Origin: a bacterium
GTDB lineage: Bacteria > Krumholzibacteriota > Krumholzibacteriia > LZORAL124-64-63
DNA: 5,789 nucleotides
Direction of reading: 5' to 3'
Assembly (NCBI GenBank): GCA_030635025.1
Contig: DAOVZQ010000197.1
Location: 1 to 5,789, forward strand
Shown: positions 1 through 5,293 of the stretch, in pieces
Layout: the number at the start of each line of letters is the position of its first letter
Position numbering within the stretch: the stretch's first letter is position 1
Position numbers and translations under genes: made by a program
Notes under the pieces: model-generated
What the model was told of the DNA's origin: nothing
What the model saw: the letters and a program-made list of their open reading frames with translations, nothing else
Databases searched by the model: none

Positions 1-968
1 ACATAGAAGGTGGCGTCTGTCGCGAAGACCTCCAGGCCCGCGTCGTCGAGTGCGTTCACGATCACGTCGCGGCGTCGTCGGTACGGCGCCATAACCGACG
101 CCAGCAACGCATCACAACGTTCGCCCAGCGCGAATATGGCTGTTTCCTGCACCGCAGTAAAGGACCCGCTGTCTATGTTCTGTTTTACGCGATCCAGAGC
201 CGAAATCACCTCGGGGTGCCCCACGGCGAAGCCGATCCGCCAGCCGGTCATATTGAACATCTTCGACAGGCTGTGAAACTCGATCACGCGCTCGCACTGC
301 GCGTCGGCGACCTGAAGCAATCCTGTGGGCGACGCACCGGCGAGAACGACCTCCTGATAGGCGGCATCGTTGACCACGACCGGTCCCGCCTCGCCCGCCG
401 CGTCCAGGACGGCCCGATAGTCCGCAGCGCCGGCGACGGCTCCAGTCGGATTGTGGGGATAGTTGAGAATCAGCAGACGCGTCCGGGGCGTCATTGCTGC
501 CGCGAGCGACTCGGGGTCGGGCAGAAAACCGCGCTCTCGGGTCAGAGCGTATGTCGCCGGCTCCCCACCGGCCAGTATGGCGGCATTGCCATACACGGGA
601 TACCCGATGTCCGGCACCAGTACCTGATCCCCCTGGTCGAGCAGGGCGAAGGGCAGATGAGCGAGCCCCTCCTTGCTGCCGATCAAGGCTATGACCTGTG
701 TGTCGGGATCCACCCGTACGCCCTGGCGGCGCTCCATCCAGGCCGAGACGGCCTCGCGAAAAGCCTGCGAGCCTTGATTACTGGGATACCGATGGTTAGC
801 CGGATCGCGCACCGCCGCTGCCATCACGTCGAGGAGTGGCGCCGGGGTAGCCCGATCAGGGTCGCCGATGCCCAGATCGATGATGTCGCGTCCCTCGGCC
901 AGGGCCTTGCGCTTGGCGCGATCGATCTCCGTAAACAGATAAGGGGGCAGCTTGTCGAGTCTGGACAT
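1..968 (-). CDS. dapL: LL-diaminopimelate aminotransferase (DapL-like), 3' end cut by window edge
   Basis: PLP-dependent fold-type I aminotransferase. The DapL reaction converts tetrahydrodipicolinate directly to LL-diaminopimelate with glutamate as amino donor, a shortcut in lysine and peptidoglycan precursor synthesis in the cytoplasm. I translated 322 residues from the ATG at 968, which has GGGAGG just upstream. Visible marks are IDLGIGDPD near residues 30-38, GSKEG at 97-101, the NYPHNPTG motif at 169-176, D201 and Y204 expected to contact PLP, SLSK with the Schiff-base lysine K236, and R244 in the following WRIGF segment. The stretches around GSKEG-LAHLPFALL and VKQNIDSGSF look like DapL rather than generic aspartate aminotransferase; related class I aminotransferases remain possible. 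The family is about 385-400 residues, so roughly 65-75 C-terminal residues lie outside. A stem-loop separates it from the upstream TPR gene (104-bp gap). Confidence 0.88.
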   Translation of the reverse strand, partial: MSRLDKLPPYLFTEIDRAKRKALAEGRDIIDLGIGDPDRATPAPLLDVMAAAVRDPANHRYPSNQGSQAFREAVSAWMERRQGVRVDPDTQVIALIGSKEGLAHLPFALLDQGDQVLVPDIGYPVYGNAAILAGGEPATYALTRERGFLPDPESLAAAMTPRTRLLILNYPHNPTGAVAGAADYRAVLDAAGEAGPVVVNDAAYQEVVLAGASPTGLLQVADAQCERVIEFHSLSKMFNMTGWRIGFAVGHPEVISALDRVKQNIDSGSFTAVQETAIFALGERCDALLASVMAPYRRRRDVIVNALDDAGLEVFATDATFY

Positions 969-1013
969 GGTCCTCCCACATATGGCGGTTTCGCTGGATG
1001 CGGCATGGCAGGG

Positions 1014-1046
1014 AAAGGCCCCGCGCCGCGGTCGCGGTCACGGGGC
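1014..1046 (-). terminator. Stem-loop after the TPR gene, possible terminator
   Basis: Read on the minus strand, 27 bases after the TPR gene stop, GCCCCG (1041-1046) pairs with CGGGGC (1018-1023), and a second CCGC/GCGG helix can stack inside it. Only three U's follow (CTTTCCC), so this is a weak intrinsic terminator at best; it could also be a partial attenuator between the TPR gene and dapL or a simple 3' stabilising hairpin. Confidence 0.4.
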
Positions 1047-1072
1047 ACTGTAAACCCGAAGGTGGGTCTGAA

Positions 1073-2248
1073 TCAATAACCGGCGTTCTCGCGTTGCAAG
1101 CGACGCCGTTCCAGGAGCTGGTCCTGACGCTCCATCTTGTCCTGGGCATGCCGCTTATAGGCGCCGGTCGCATTCGAAGCGACCCAGCGGAACTTCTCCT
1201 TGGCCTCCTGATACTGTCCGGCGCACTCCAAGGCCTCTCCCCATCCGTAGAACAGATAGGCCTTCTGCAGATCGTCCTTCACGTTCGGACTTGCGGCCTC
1301 GGCCTCGCCCAGAGCTTCCTCGCAACGCTCATGGGTCGACAGGATGGTAAGGAGTTCCTCGACGGCCTTGCCGTTGTCCGGCCGGATCTCAAGATGATGC
1401 CTATAGGCTTCGATGGCGGAGTTGTCCTGCCCCAACTGGTGACTGGATCGCGCCAGGTTGAGAAAGACGTTGTCCCGCCGACCGCTCTCGGGATTGTTGG
1501 CGAGGAAGGAATTGCACTGTTCGACGGCGGCGCCCCAGTCCTTGGCCTTCATCTTGTCGACGATCACCTGGTAACCCACGCTGCCGCCGGCCTGGCTGCC
1601 GTACTCGGCGCGCTTGGCCTCGTAGAGCTTGGCCTCGGCCACGTTGCCGAAACTGCTCTCACGCTCTGCAGCCTTCTGACAGGCCTTGACCAGACTGGGC
1701 ATGGCCTTCTCACGCAGATCCGGGCAGTTGTCCAAGACCTGTTCGTAGGCTTCCACCGAGCGGGGGTAGTCCTTAACCGCGCTGTGCATGACCGCCATGT
1801 TGTAGAGGATCGAGCAGTTCGTCGGGTCCAGGCGGCTGGCGTTCACATAGGCCTGGCGGGCCTTGCGGTACTCCTTGAGCTTGGCGTACGTCTTGCCCAG
1901 ATCCATATAGTCGCCCGACTTGGCGTCCTGTCCGGTCGCCTCGATGAGTTTTTCCTGGGTCGTCTGCGCGTCCGCGTAACGCTTGTTGGCGTAGTGCGCC
2001 TTGCCCAGGTAACGCAAGGAGTTGACATGCTCGGGACAGATCGCCAGAGCCGACTCGAGGGACGGGATGGCCTCGTTCCAGTTGCGCGCCTGGATGAAAT
2101 CCCGGGCGACCATGAAGGCATGATCCGCTTCCTTGTACTGCGCCTCGGAGCAACCCATGGCGTCGACGGCGGTCAGCGTCGTGGTCGCAACGAGCAGAAG
2201 GATCAGCAGGATGGGGCGGATTGAGACGGTTTGACTGCTTTTGTACAT
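1073..2248 (-). CDS. Exported tetratricopeptide-repeat protein
   Basis: A 391-residue protein with an N-terminal Sec-type signal: short basic n-region (MYKSSQTVSIR), hydrophobic core about residues 11-28, and a plausible signal peptidase I site after the AVDA at 27-30. A cysteine at 33 (AMGC) vaguely resembles a lipobox but lacks the usual Leu/Val at -3, so a lipoprotein is less likely. The mature part is mostly helical TPR units: roughly residues 45-78, 79-112, 113-147 and 148-175, then a second block about 230-300 and 335-366, with typical G/A and Y/A-P spacing (for example YADAQTTQEKLIEA, DYPRSVEAYEQVL, DNSAIEAYRHHLEIRPDN). The C-terminus is charged and coiled-coil like (KMERQDQLLERRR). 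TPRs scaffold protein-protein contacts; no catalytic domain is visible, so the partner is unknown. I chose the ATG at 2248 because GGGAG sits 6 nt upstream; a TTG two codons earlier is too close to that site. A consensus promoter lies about 75 nt upstream. Confidence 0.88.
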   Translation of the reverse strand: MYKSSQTVSIRPILLILLLVATTTLTAVDAMGCSEAQYKEADHAFMVARDFIQARNWNEAIPSLESALAICPEHVNSLRYLGKAHYANKRYADAQTTQEKLIEATGQDAKSGDYMDLGKTYAKLKEYRKARQAYVNASRLDPTNCSILYNMAVMHSAVKDYPRSVEAYEQVLDNCPDLREKAMPSLVKACQKAAERESSFGNVAEAKLYEAKRAEYGSQAGGSVGYQVIVDKMKAKDWGAAVEQCNSFLANNPESGRRDNVFLNLARSSHQLGQDNSAIEAYRHHLEIRPDNGKAVEELLTILSTHERCEEALGEAEAASPNVKDDLQKAYLFYGWGEALECAGQYQEAKEKFRWVASNATGAYKRHAQDKMERQDQLLERRRLQRENAGY

Positions 2249-2278
2249 GGTCAACTCCCAGCGGAACGTATTCGCGTC

Positions 2279-2290
2279 GGAGAATTCTCC
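2279..2290. repeat. Perfect 12-bp palindrome in the TPR gene leader
   Basis: GGAGAATTCTCC is an exact inverted repeat lying between the predicted promoter and the start codon, in the presumed 5' untranslated region of the TPR gene. Its position would suit a repressor operator or a small mRNA hairpin; it could also be chance. No protein partner can be named. Confidence 0.4.
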
Positions 2291-2322
2291 TACTTGGAAA
2301 CTACGGAGATTGAACGGGCAGA

Positions 2323-2351
2323 AACATAGAGAAACAAGGTTGTTCTGTCAA
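2323..2351 (-). promoter_or_regulatory. Sigma-70-type promoter for the TPR gene
   Basis: On the minus strand a perfect -35 box TTGACA (2346-2351) is followed after exactly 17 bp by TATGTT (2323-2328), a 4/6 match to the -10 consensus. Transcription would begin near 2316, giving a leader of about 68 nt. This is the best promoter in the window and indicates that the TPR gene is expressed independently of the upstream operon. Confidence 0.6.
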
Positions 2352-2458
2352 TATCGTCCGGATTTCAGGTTTCGCCTCTCCGTTTCAACTCGTCTGTCAT
2401 ACCATTTATTTTGACGACGAAGGATGCTTCAACCCCCTGTAGATCAGATAGTTCCGAC

Positions 2459-2472
2459 CAGGGGCGCCCCTG
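2459..2472. repeat. Perfect 14-bp palindrome after the mobA-like gene
   Basis: CAGGGGCGCCCCTG is an exact inverted repeat 28 nt beyond the mobA-like stop codon. As RNA it can form a CAGGG/CCCTG stem with a GCGC loop, but no U-tract follows on the minus strand, so an intrinsic terminator is not well supported. A second, weaker hairpin (GATACG/CGTATT, about 2485-2499) lies between it and the stop. Together they may mark the operon end. Confidence 0.4.
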
Positions 2473-2500
2473 TGGGTCTCTCGAATACGGGTCGTATCGC

Positions 2501-3091
2501 CTACTCGATCAGATCCTCGGGATTATCGAAATCCCAGCATATCCCGGGGTCCTGGAGCAACACACGAAGCACTGCGGCAGCGTGCGTGTCGATCAGGTCC
2601 CGCATTGAGCCTGTGTACTCTACGGGTTCCAAGCCCCGCCAGGGGGCCAAAGGCGTGACCACGGGATGTCCACGGCTGGTCTTGTGGTGGGGGATCAATA
2701 TCGAGTCGGGGGTAGCCACCGAAACATCGGCCAGATGAGCCAATGTATCGTCCCGCACCATGGGCAAGTCCACCGGGTGCAACCAGAGATGGGTGGCGCG
2801 ATCGGCAAGAGCCTCGACGGCGGCCAGACAACTGGCGGCCGTACCTCCGCCCCGCTCAAAGAGCACCCACTCCGCTACTGCGGCCCCAGGTATGGCTTCG
2901 CGGTAAATCGCAGCCAGATCGGGACGCGTCACGACTACGACCGGCATTTCAGCGCGGGTGTAGAGGCGGCAGATGCGGTCCAGAAATGTCAGGTCGTCAT
3001 CCGGGAGACGGCAAAGCCCTTTGGGGCGACCCATGCGTGTGGAGTCTCCCCTGGCCAGGATGACGCCCCAGTCATGGCGCAGGGACTTCAT
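2501..3091 (-). CDS. MobA/MocA-like NTP transferase (molybdenum cofactor nucleotidyltransferase family)
   Basis: A 196-residue single-domain nucleotidyltransferase of the MobA-like NTP_transf_3 type. MobA and MocA load GTP or CTP onto molybdopterin-Mo; the YgfJ branch is linked to selenium-dependent molybdenum hydroxylases. The nucleotide-binding signature is LARGDSTRMGRPK at residues 12-24, with Arg14 where the family usually has Ala or Gly. VDLP at 107-110 supplies the metal-binding Asp108, GHP at 141-143 is typical of MocA/YgfJ rather than MobA, and the C-terminal DFDNPEDL (187-194) matches the DIDTPED end of that group. The ATG overlaps the stop of the upstream yqeC-like gene as ATGA (3088-3091) and has no clear ribosome site, so translation is probably coupled. 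Substrate cannot be settled from sequence: CTP for MocA-like activity is the best guess. Confidence 0.82.
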   Translation of the reverse strand: MKSLRHDWGVILARGDSTRMGRPKGLCRLPDDDLTFLDRICRLYTRAEMPVVVVTRPDLAAIYREAIPGAAVAEWVLFERGGGTAASCLAAVEALADRATHLWLHPVDLPMVRDDTLAHLADVSVATPDSILIPHHKTSRGHPVVTPLAPWRGLEPVEYTGSMRDLIDTHAAAVLRVLLQDPGICWDFDNPEDLIE

Positions 3092-3846
3092 GCGGACACG
3101 TCCGGGGCGAGAGTGTAGGCGCTGCGTAGGCGGGGTTCAGGACCGGACGTATCGCCCATGATCACCAGGGGGATTTCCAACTCGTCCATCAAACGGCCGA
3201 CACAGGCAAAGAGACCGATACTGTCCAGGCACTCGTCCATCCCCAGCAAGACCACCAGCTGGGGGGGCGGTGTAGCCGCGCCTTCCGGACACGCGGTTTG
3301 CGCGCCGAGCCAGGCGACGAGTCCGTCCCATGACCAGACTGACCGGTCATCGTGTGGGGTCAACCAGGAGGCGGGTATGGGCGCGTCTGGCCCGAACACT
3401 GAATCAGCGGTATGACCAACAACACCGAGATCACAGACCGTCACCAACAAAGAGGTGCGGGCCGGCAGGGTGGCGGCGGTTTCACCTACACGATGCCGAC
3501 CGACCCCCGATGCCGTTTCGTAGAACAGGACATGGTCCTGCAGGACTCCACCGAGTTCATCGACCTCGGTGGGTGTCAAACCGCCTGTGCCGCCATCCGC
3601 GGCGACAACGTGCAGCAAGGGGTCGTCAGCGGGGAGATCCGTCGGGAGGCTCCGCACGAGACCGGGCCAATCGAGCGATTCATCCGCGCCGTCGCGAGCC
3701 ACCGCCACGGAGAGGTTTTCACTCCGCAAGACTCCGGTCATCGCCTGTATAAACCGGGTCTTGCCGCCGGCGCCGCGAAGCGTCACGACGTGTCCGCCCT
3801 CACGGGGAAGGATGTCGTGCCAGGAGGGCAGAAATCCGAAACTCAC
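3088..3846 (-). CDS. YqeC-like protein (selenium-dependent hydroxylase accessory family), divergent
   Basis: A 252-residue protein beginning at GTG (3846), chosen because GGAGG lies 7 nt upstream inside the preceding gene and the GTG overlaps that gene's TGA as GTGA; the frame is open further upstream but without a comparable site. Residues 19-30 (HVVTLRGAGGKT) form the P-loop-like G-x-GGKT near the N-terminus that defines YqeC proteins, followed by RFIQAM in the expected helix. The middle (about 108-145, from FYETASG through LVTVCDLGVVG) aligns in my memory with the family's EaDGa...HEPviP...v.gl.alG region, but the Asp of EaDG and the HEP triad are not present. YqeC is of unknown biochemical activity and is genetically tied to maturation of selenium-dependent molybdenum hydroxylases. 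The next gene, an ATGA overlap away, is a MocA/YgfJ-like transferase, which is the usual partner and strengthens the call. Confidence 0.72.
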   Translation of the reverse strand: MSFGFLPSWHDILPREGGHVVTLRGAGGKTRFIQAMTGVLRSENLSVAVARDGADESLDWPGLVRSLPTDLPADDPLLHVVAADGGTGGLTPTEVDELGGVLQDHVLFYETASGVGRHRVGETAATLPARTSLLVTVCDLGVVGHTADSVFGPDAPIPASWLTPHDDRSVWSWDGLVAWLGAQTACPEGAATPPPQLVVLLGMDECLDSIGLFACVGRLMDELEIPLVIMGDTSGPEPRLRSAYTLAPDVSA

Positions 3847-4976
3847 GATCCGTCCTCCCCTTGTCCCGTCAACTCCCCGTACCATTGCTCCAGGGAATCG
3901 GTCATTCGCTCGTGATCGAAATGATCGTCCACACGGCGACGACCAGCTTCGCCCCATAGACGGGATCGAGCCGTATCGGAAGTCACGACGCGCAGAGCCG
4001 CCGCCAAAGCGTCCCGATCACCTGGAGGGACGATGAGCCCGGTCTGTTCGTGAACATTGACCTCGGCCACGCCGGTCGGCAGGTGGGTCGATATGATCGG
4101 CAAGCCGGCGGCCATGGCCTCGATCTGGACCAGACCAAAGGTTTCACTGCGTTCGAGACTTGGCAGGACCAGGGCGGCGCATCGGGTCATCACCGTGCGC
4201 AGATCCTTATCGTCGAGTTCACCGTGCAGCCGAACGCGACCGCGCAGATCCGGCTCCGCCGCCCGACGGCGAAGTCGATCGCGCAGGGGCCCGTCGCCCA
4301 CGATCTCCAGACTGGCCTCCGGCACCGACGCCACGGCCTCAAGCAGAAGATCCAGCCCCTTGTAATAGACGAGGCGCCCCACGAAGAGGAAGGGCCCCGT
4401 ACCCGGCGTCGTGTCCAGTCGCCACTGCCCGGCGTCGATGCCGAAAGGGATGACCCGAACCTTGCTGCTGCGATGAGCGAGTTGGGGCGACCGGTCACGC
4501 AGGGTGCCCGTGGACACGGCGATGCCATCTGCCCTGTCCAGCAGGCTGCGCAGGACAGGCCGTAACACGAATGCACCCAGACGCTGCCGGGTAATGTCCG
4601 CATGATACCAGACGGTCAGCCGTGAACCCGCGGGCATATGGTTGCGCACGCACTGCAGAGCAATAGCCGCCAGCGGATTGGGCCAATGGAGTGTAATCAT
4701 TTCCGGATTGAACTCGTGGAATACGCGGCGTAGAACCGCTGGCAACGACGGCGTAAGAGGCTGCGAGGCGATCGTCGCCAAGGTACCGCACCGGATCATC
4801 CGACCAGCCTCCGGGGCCGGGCCGAGCCCCTCAACCCTCGATTTGTGATCGGTTGATGCAACAACCGACCACACCGCATGCCCCCGCGCGAGAAGCCCCT
4901 GACTGATCAGGGCCAACACGGTTTCCATGCCGCCCTTGGCGGGCGGGTAGTATTTCCCTATCTGCAGGATTCGCAT
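3843..4976 (-). CDS. GT4-type glycosyltransferase (GT-B fold, cell-envelope or polysaccharide type)
   Basis: A 377-residue retaining GT-B glycosyltransferase of group 1 (GT4). The N-terminal domain opens with MRILQIGKYYPPAKGGMET, the classic first strand and glycine-rich GG-ET loop (15-19). The C-terminal domain carries FVGRL-YYKG (198-207, with R201 and K206 expected to touch the donor phosphates), IVGDGP at 225-230, and the E-x7-E motif E278...E286 within ETFGLVQIE, followed by AMAAGLPII and the GV-E and TGLIVPPGD segments. It should move a sugar from a nucleotide donor to a lipid or glycan acceptor at the cytoplasmic face of the membrane; the sugar is not predictable. The start is fixed by the conserved N-terminus, yet no Shine-Dalgarno is visible before it (TGTAAAGCGACG) and the codon is only 2 nt from the edge of a 146-bp palindrome. 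It heads a coupled operon with the yqeC-like and mobA-like genes. Confidence 0.9.
   Translation of the reverse strand: MRILQIGKYYPPAKGGMETVLALISQGLLARGHAVWSVVASTDHKSRVEGLGPAPEAGRMIRCGTLATIASQPLTPSLPAVLRRVFHEFNPEMITLHWPNPLAAIALQCVRNHMPAGSRLTVWYHADITRQRLGAFVLRPVLRSLLDRADGIAVSTGTLRDRSPQLAHRSSKVRVIPFGIDAGQWRLDTTPGTGPFLFVGRLVYYKGLDLLLEAVASVPEASLEIVGDGPLRDRLRRRAAEPDLRGRVRLHGELDDKDLRTVMTRCAALVLPSLERSETFGLVQIEAMAAGLPIISTHLPTGVAEVNVHEQTGLIVPPGDRDALAAALRVVTSDTARSRLWGEAGRRRVDDHFDHERMTDSLEQWYGELTGQGEDGS
3854..3858 (-). promoter_or_regulatory. Ribosome binding site deciding the yqeC-like GTG start
   Basis: GGAGG within GGGGAGG, inside the last codons of the glycosyltransferase gene, lies 7 nt before the GTG at 3846. 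It supports GTG rather than any start further upstream and fits translational coupling through the GTGA overlap. Confidence 0.7.
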
Positions 4977-5006
4977 CGTCGCTTTACAGTAACGAAAGAC
5001 ATCTCT

Positions 5007-5084
5007 CTAGCCAACAGGAGTCTCACGGAGAGACGCGCGTATCGCTTCGGCACTTCGTGAGGCGCGATACGCGCGTCTCTCCAT
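5007..5084 (-). CDS. Possible 25-residue leader peptide inside IR1
   Basis: On the minus strand an ATG at 5084 follows AGGAGGAG (5089-5096) with 4 nt between, the strongest ribosome site in this gap. The 25-codon frame starts MERRAYRASR, is Arg/Ala-rich, and ends at TAG 5007-5009, 30 nt before the glycosyltransferase ATG, which has no ribosome site of its own. A leader peptide whose translation opens the hairpin and feeds ribosomes to the next gene is conceivable. Against it: the peptide lies wholly in a palindrome, so its sequence is dictated by the repeat, and such a frame can arise by chance. I recognise no homologue. Confidence 0.22.
   Translation of the reverse strand: MERRAYRASRSAEAIRASLRETPVG
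5043..5066 (+). repeat. Shared 24-nt core, copy 1 (centre of IR1)
   Basis: The centre of IR1 reads CGC, then TTCGGCACTTCGTGAGGC, then GCG. It is identical to the centre of IR2 at 22 of 24 positions and in the same orientation. Identity stops sharply on both sides, where the arms become unrelated. A copy 142 bp away with arms of different sequence implies that the core is the conserved unit. Confidence 0.9.
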
Positions 5085-5184
5085 GAGACTCCTCCTGCTA
5101 GTTTGATTCGTTACTGTGAAGCGAGAGGCGATGCCGAGTGGGAGCGGCCGTCTTTGATGGGTATATGAAGAAACACACCATAGA

Positions 5185-5208
5185 CGCTTCGGCTCTTCGA
5201 GAGGCGCG
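5185..5208 (+). repeat. Shared 24-nt core, copy 2 (centre of IR2)
   Basis: The centre of IR2 reads CGC, then TTCGGCTCTTCGAGAGGC, then GCG. It differs from copy 1 only at 5194 (T for A) and 5200 (A for T), two positions that pair with each other in a CNC-TTC-GNG mini-hairpin, so pairing is kept. Confidence 0.9.
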
Positions 5209-5236
5209 TTTATGGTGTGTTTCTTCATATACCCAT

Positions 5237-5271
5237 CAAAGACGAGGGCGGCCCCACTCGGGACCGCCCTC
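5237..5271 (-). terminator. groEL terminator hairpin
   Basis: Read on the minus strand, 22 nt after the groEL TAG, GAGGGCGG (5264-5271) pairs with CCGCCCTC (5244-5251); inside, a U-G wobble and CCC/GGG extend the helix to 12 pairs closed by a GAGU loop. GTCTTTGA follows, a short U-rich tail. The strength of the stem and its place right after groEL make a terminator likely, though the tail is weak. It doubles as part of the right arm of IR2. Confidence 0.6.
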
Positions 5272-5293
5272 TCGACCTTCATGGCAACAAAGG

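Larger units (their letters stand above)
2249..2500. other. Intergenic spacer between mobA-like and TPR genes
   Basis: This 252-bp spacer is locally more AT-rich than the genes around it. It holds the ribosome site (GGGAG, 2255-2259), a 12-bp palindrome and the promoter of the TPR gene, and at its far end two inverted repeats just after the mobA-like stop. I see no small gene with a convincing ribosome site in it. Confidence 0.7.
4979..5124. repeat. 146-bp palindrome, IR1
   Basis: Three nested paired segments can be traced base by base. Outer arms 4979-4996 and 5107-5124 match at 17 of 18 positions, the last being a T/G wobble on the plus strand. A CTAGC/GCTAG segment pairs 5007-5011 with 5097-5101. 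The inner arms 5016-5045 and 5064-5093 match at 29 of 30 positions, the single mismatch being 5026/5083. The 18-nt apex 5046-5063 is TTCGGCACTTCGTGAGGC, which can fold further as CAC-TTC-GTG. Unpaired internal segments are 10/5 and 4/3 nt. Either DNA strand, or RNA from either strand, could form a long hairpin. No transposase lies beside it and I do not recognise it as a named repeat family. Confidence 0.93.
5122..5274. repeat. 153-bp palindrome, IR2, extending into the groEL terminator
   Basis: The inner arms 5149-5187 and 5206-5244 pair over 39 consecutive positions, 38 Watson-Crick and one G/T wobble (5183/5210), around an 18-nt apex at 5188-5205 (TTCGGCTCTTCGAGAGGC). Beyond the perfect part the symmetry continues in decayed form: CCGAGTGGG at 5134-5142 mirrors CCCACTCGG at 5253-5261, and CGAGAGG at 5122-5128 mirrors CCTCTCG at 5268-5274, with a few bases of length difference. 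The right arm therefore includes the groEL terminator hairpin and the left arm a degraded inverted copy of it. IR2 touches IR1 with a 3-bp overlap. Confidence 0.93.
4977..5293. other. Palindrome-filled spacer between groEL and the glycosyltransferase
   Basis: This 317-bp gap is almost completely occupied by two abutting long inverted repeats (4979-5124 and 5122-5274). It must also contain the groEL terminator and, unless there is readthrough, the promoter of the glycosyltransferase operon. I find no strong promoter in it: a weak TTGGCT / 17 bp / TACTGT pair on the minus strand at about 4986-5014 would start transcription almost at the start codon. Confidence 0.8.

Noticed and set aside
216..1079. 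Plus-strand open frame of 287 codons opposite dapL
   Set aside because: Antisense to a gene with intact PLP-enzyme motifs; the product has no recognisable fold.
998..2224. Plus-strand open frame of 408 codons opposite the TPR gene
   Set aside because: It is a shadow of the GC-rich TPR gene: no ribosome site, no recognisable domain, Leu/Val/Gly-rich composition typical of an antisense frame, while the minus-strand product has a signal peptide and clear TPRs.
2249..2254. Upstream TTG start for the TPR gene at 2254
   Set aside because: It directly abuts the GGGAG ribosome site, leaving no spacing; the ATG at 2248 has 6 nt and fits a normal signal peptide.
3847..3957. Longer yqeC-like protein starting at 3957
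   Set aside because: It would overlap the glycosyltransferase by over 110 nt and add an Arg/Ser-rich stretch unlike the family; the GTG at 3846 has a well-placed GGAGG and the typical stop-start overlap.
4986..5014. Promoter TTGGCT - 17 bp - TACTGT for the glycosyltransferase operon
   Set aside because: Only 4/6 and 3/6 matches, and transcription would begin within a few bases of the ATG; not strong enough to list as a feature.
4979..5274. Integron attC sites, CRISPR repeats, a retron RNA or IS ends
   Set aside because: attC sites conserve their ends, not the apex; there are only two copies and no spacers of uniform length for CRISPR; no integrase, reverse transcriptase or transposase gene is present in the window.
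4979..5274. Amplification or adapter artefact producing false inverted repeats
   Set aside because: Two separate palindromes with unrelated arms share a precise core with a compensatory change, and the outer part of IR2 has diverged arms; a recent artefact would give perfect arms. Read-level checking would settle it.
5007..5282. 91-codon minus-strand frame across both palindromes
   Set aside because: No ribosome site at its ATG, it would run through the groEL terminator and both hairpins, and its sequence is dictated by the inverted repeats. Only the shorter internal frame with a strong ribosome site is kept as a low-confidence candidate.
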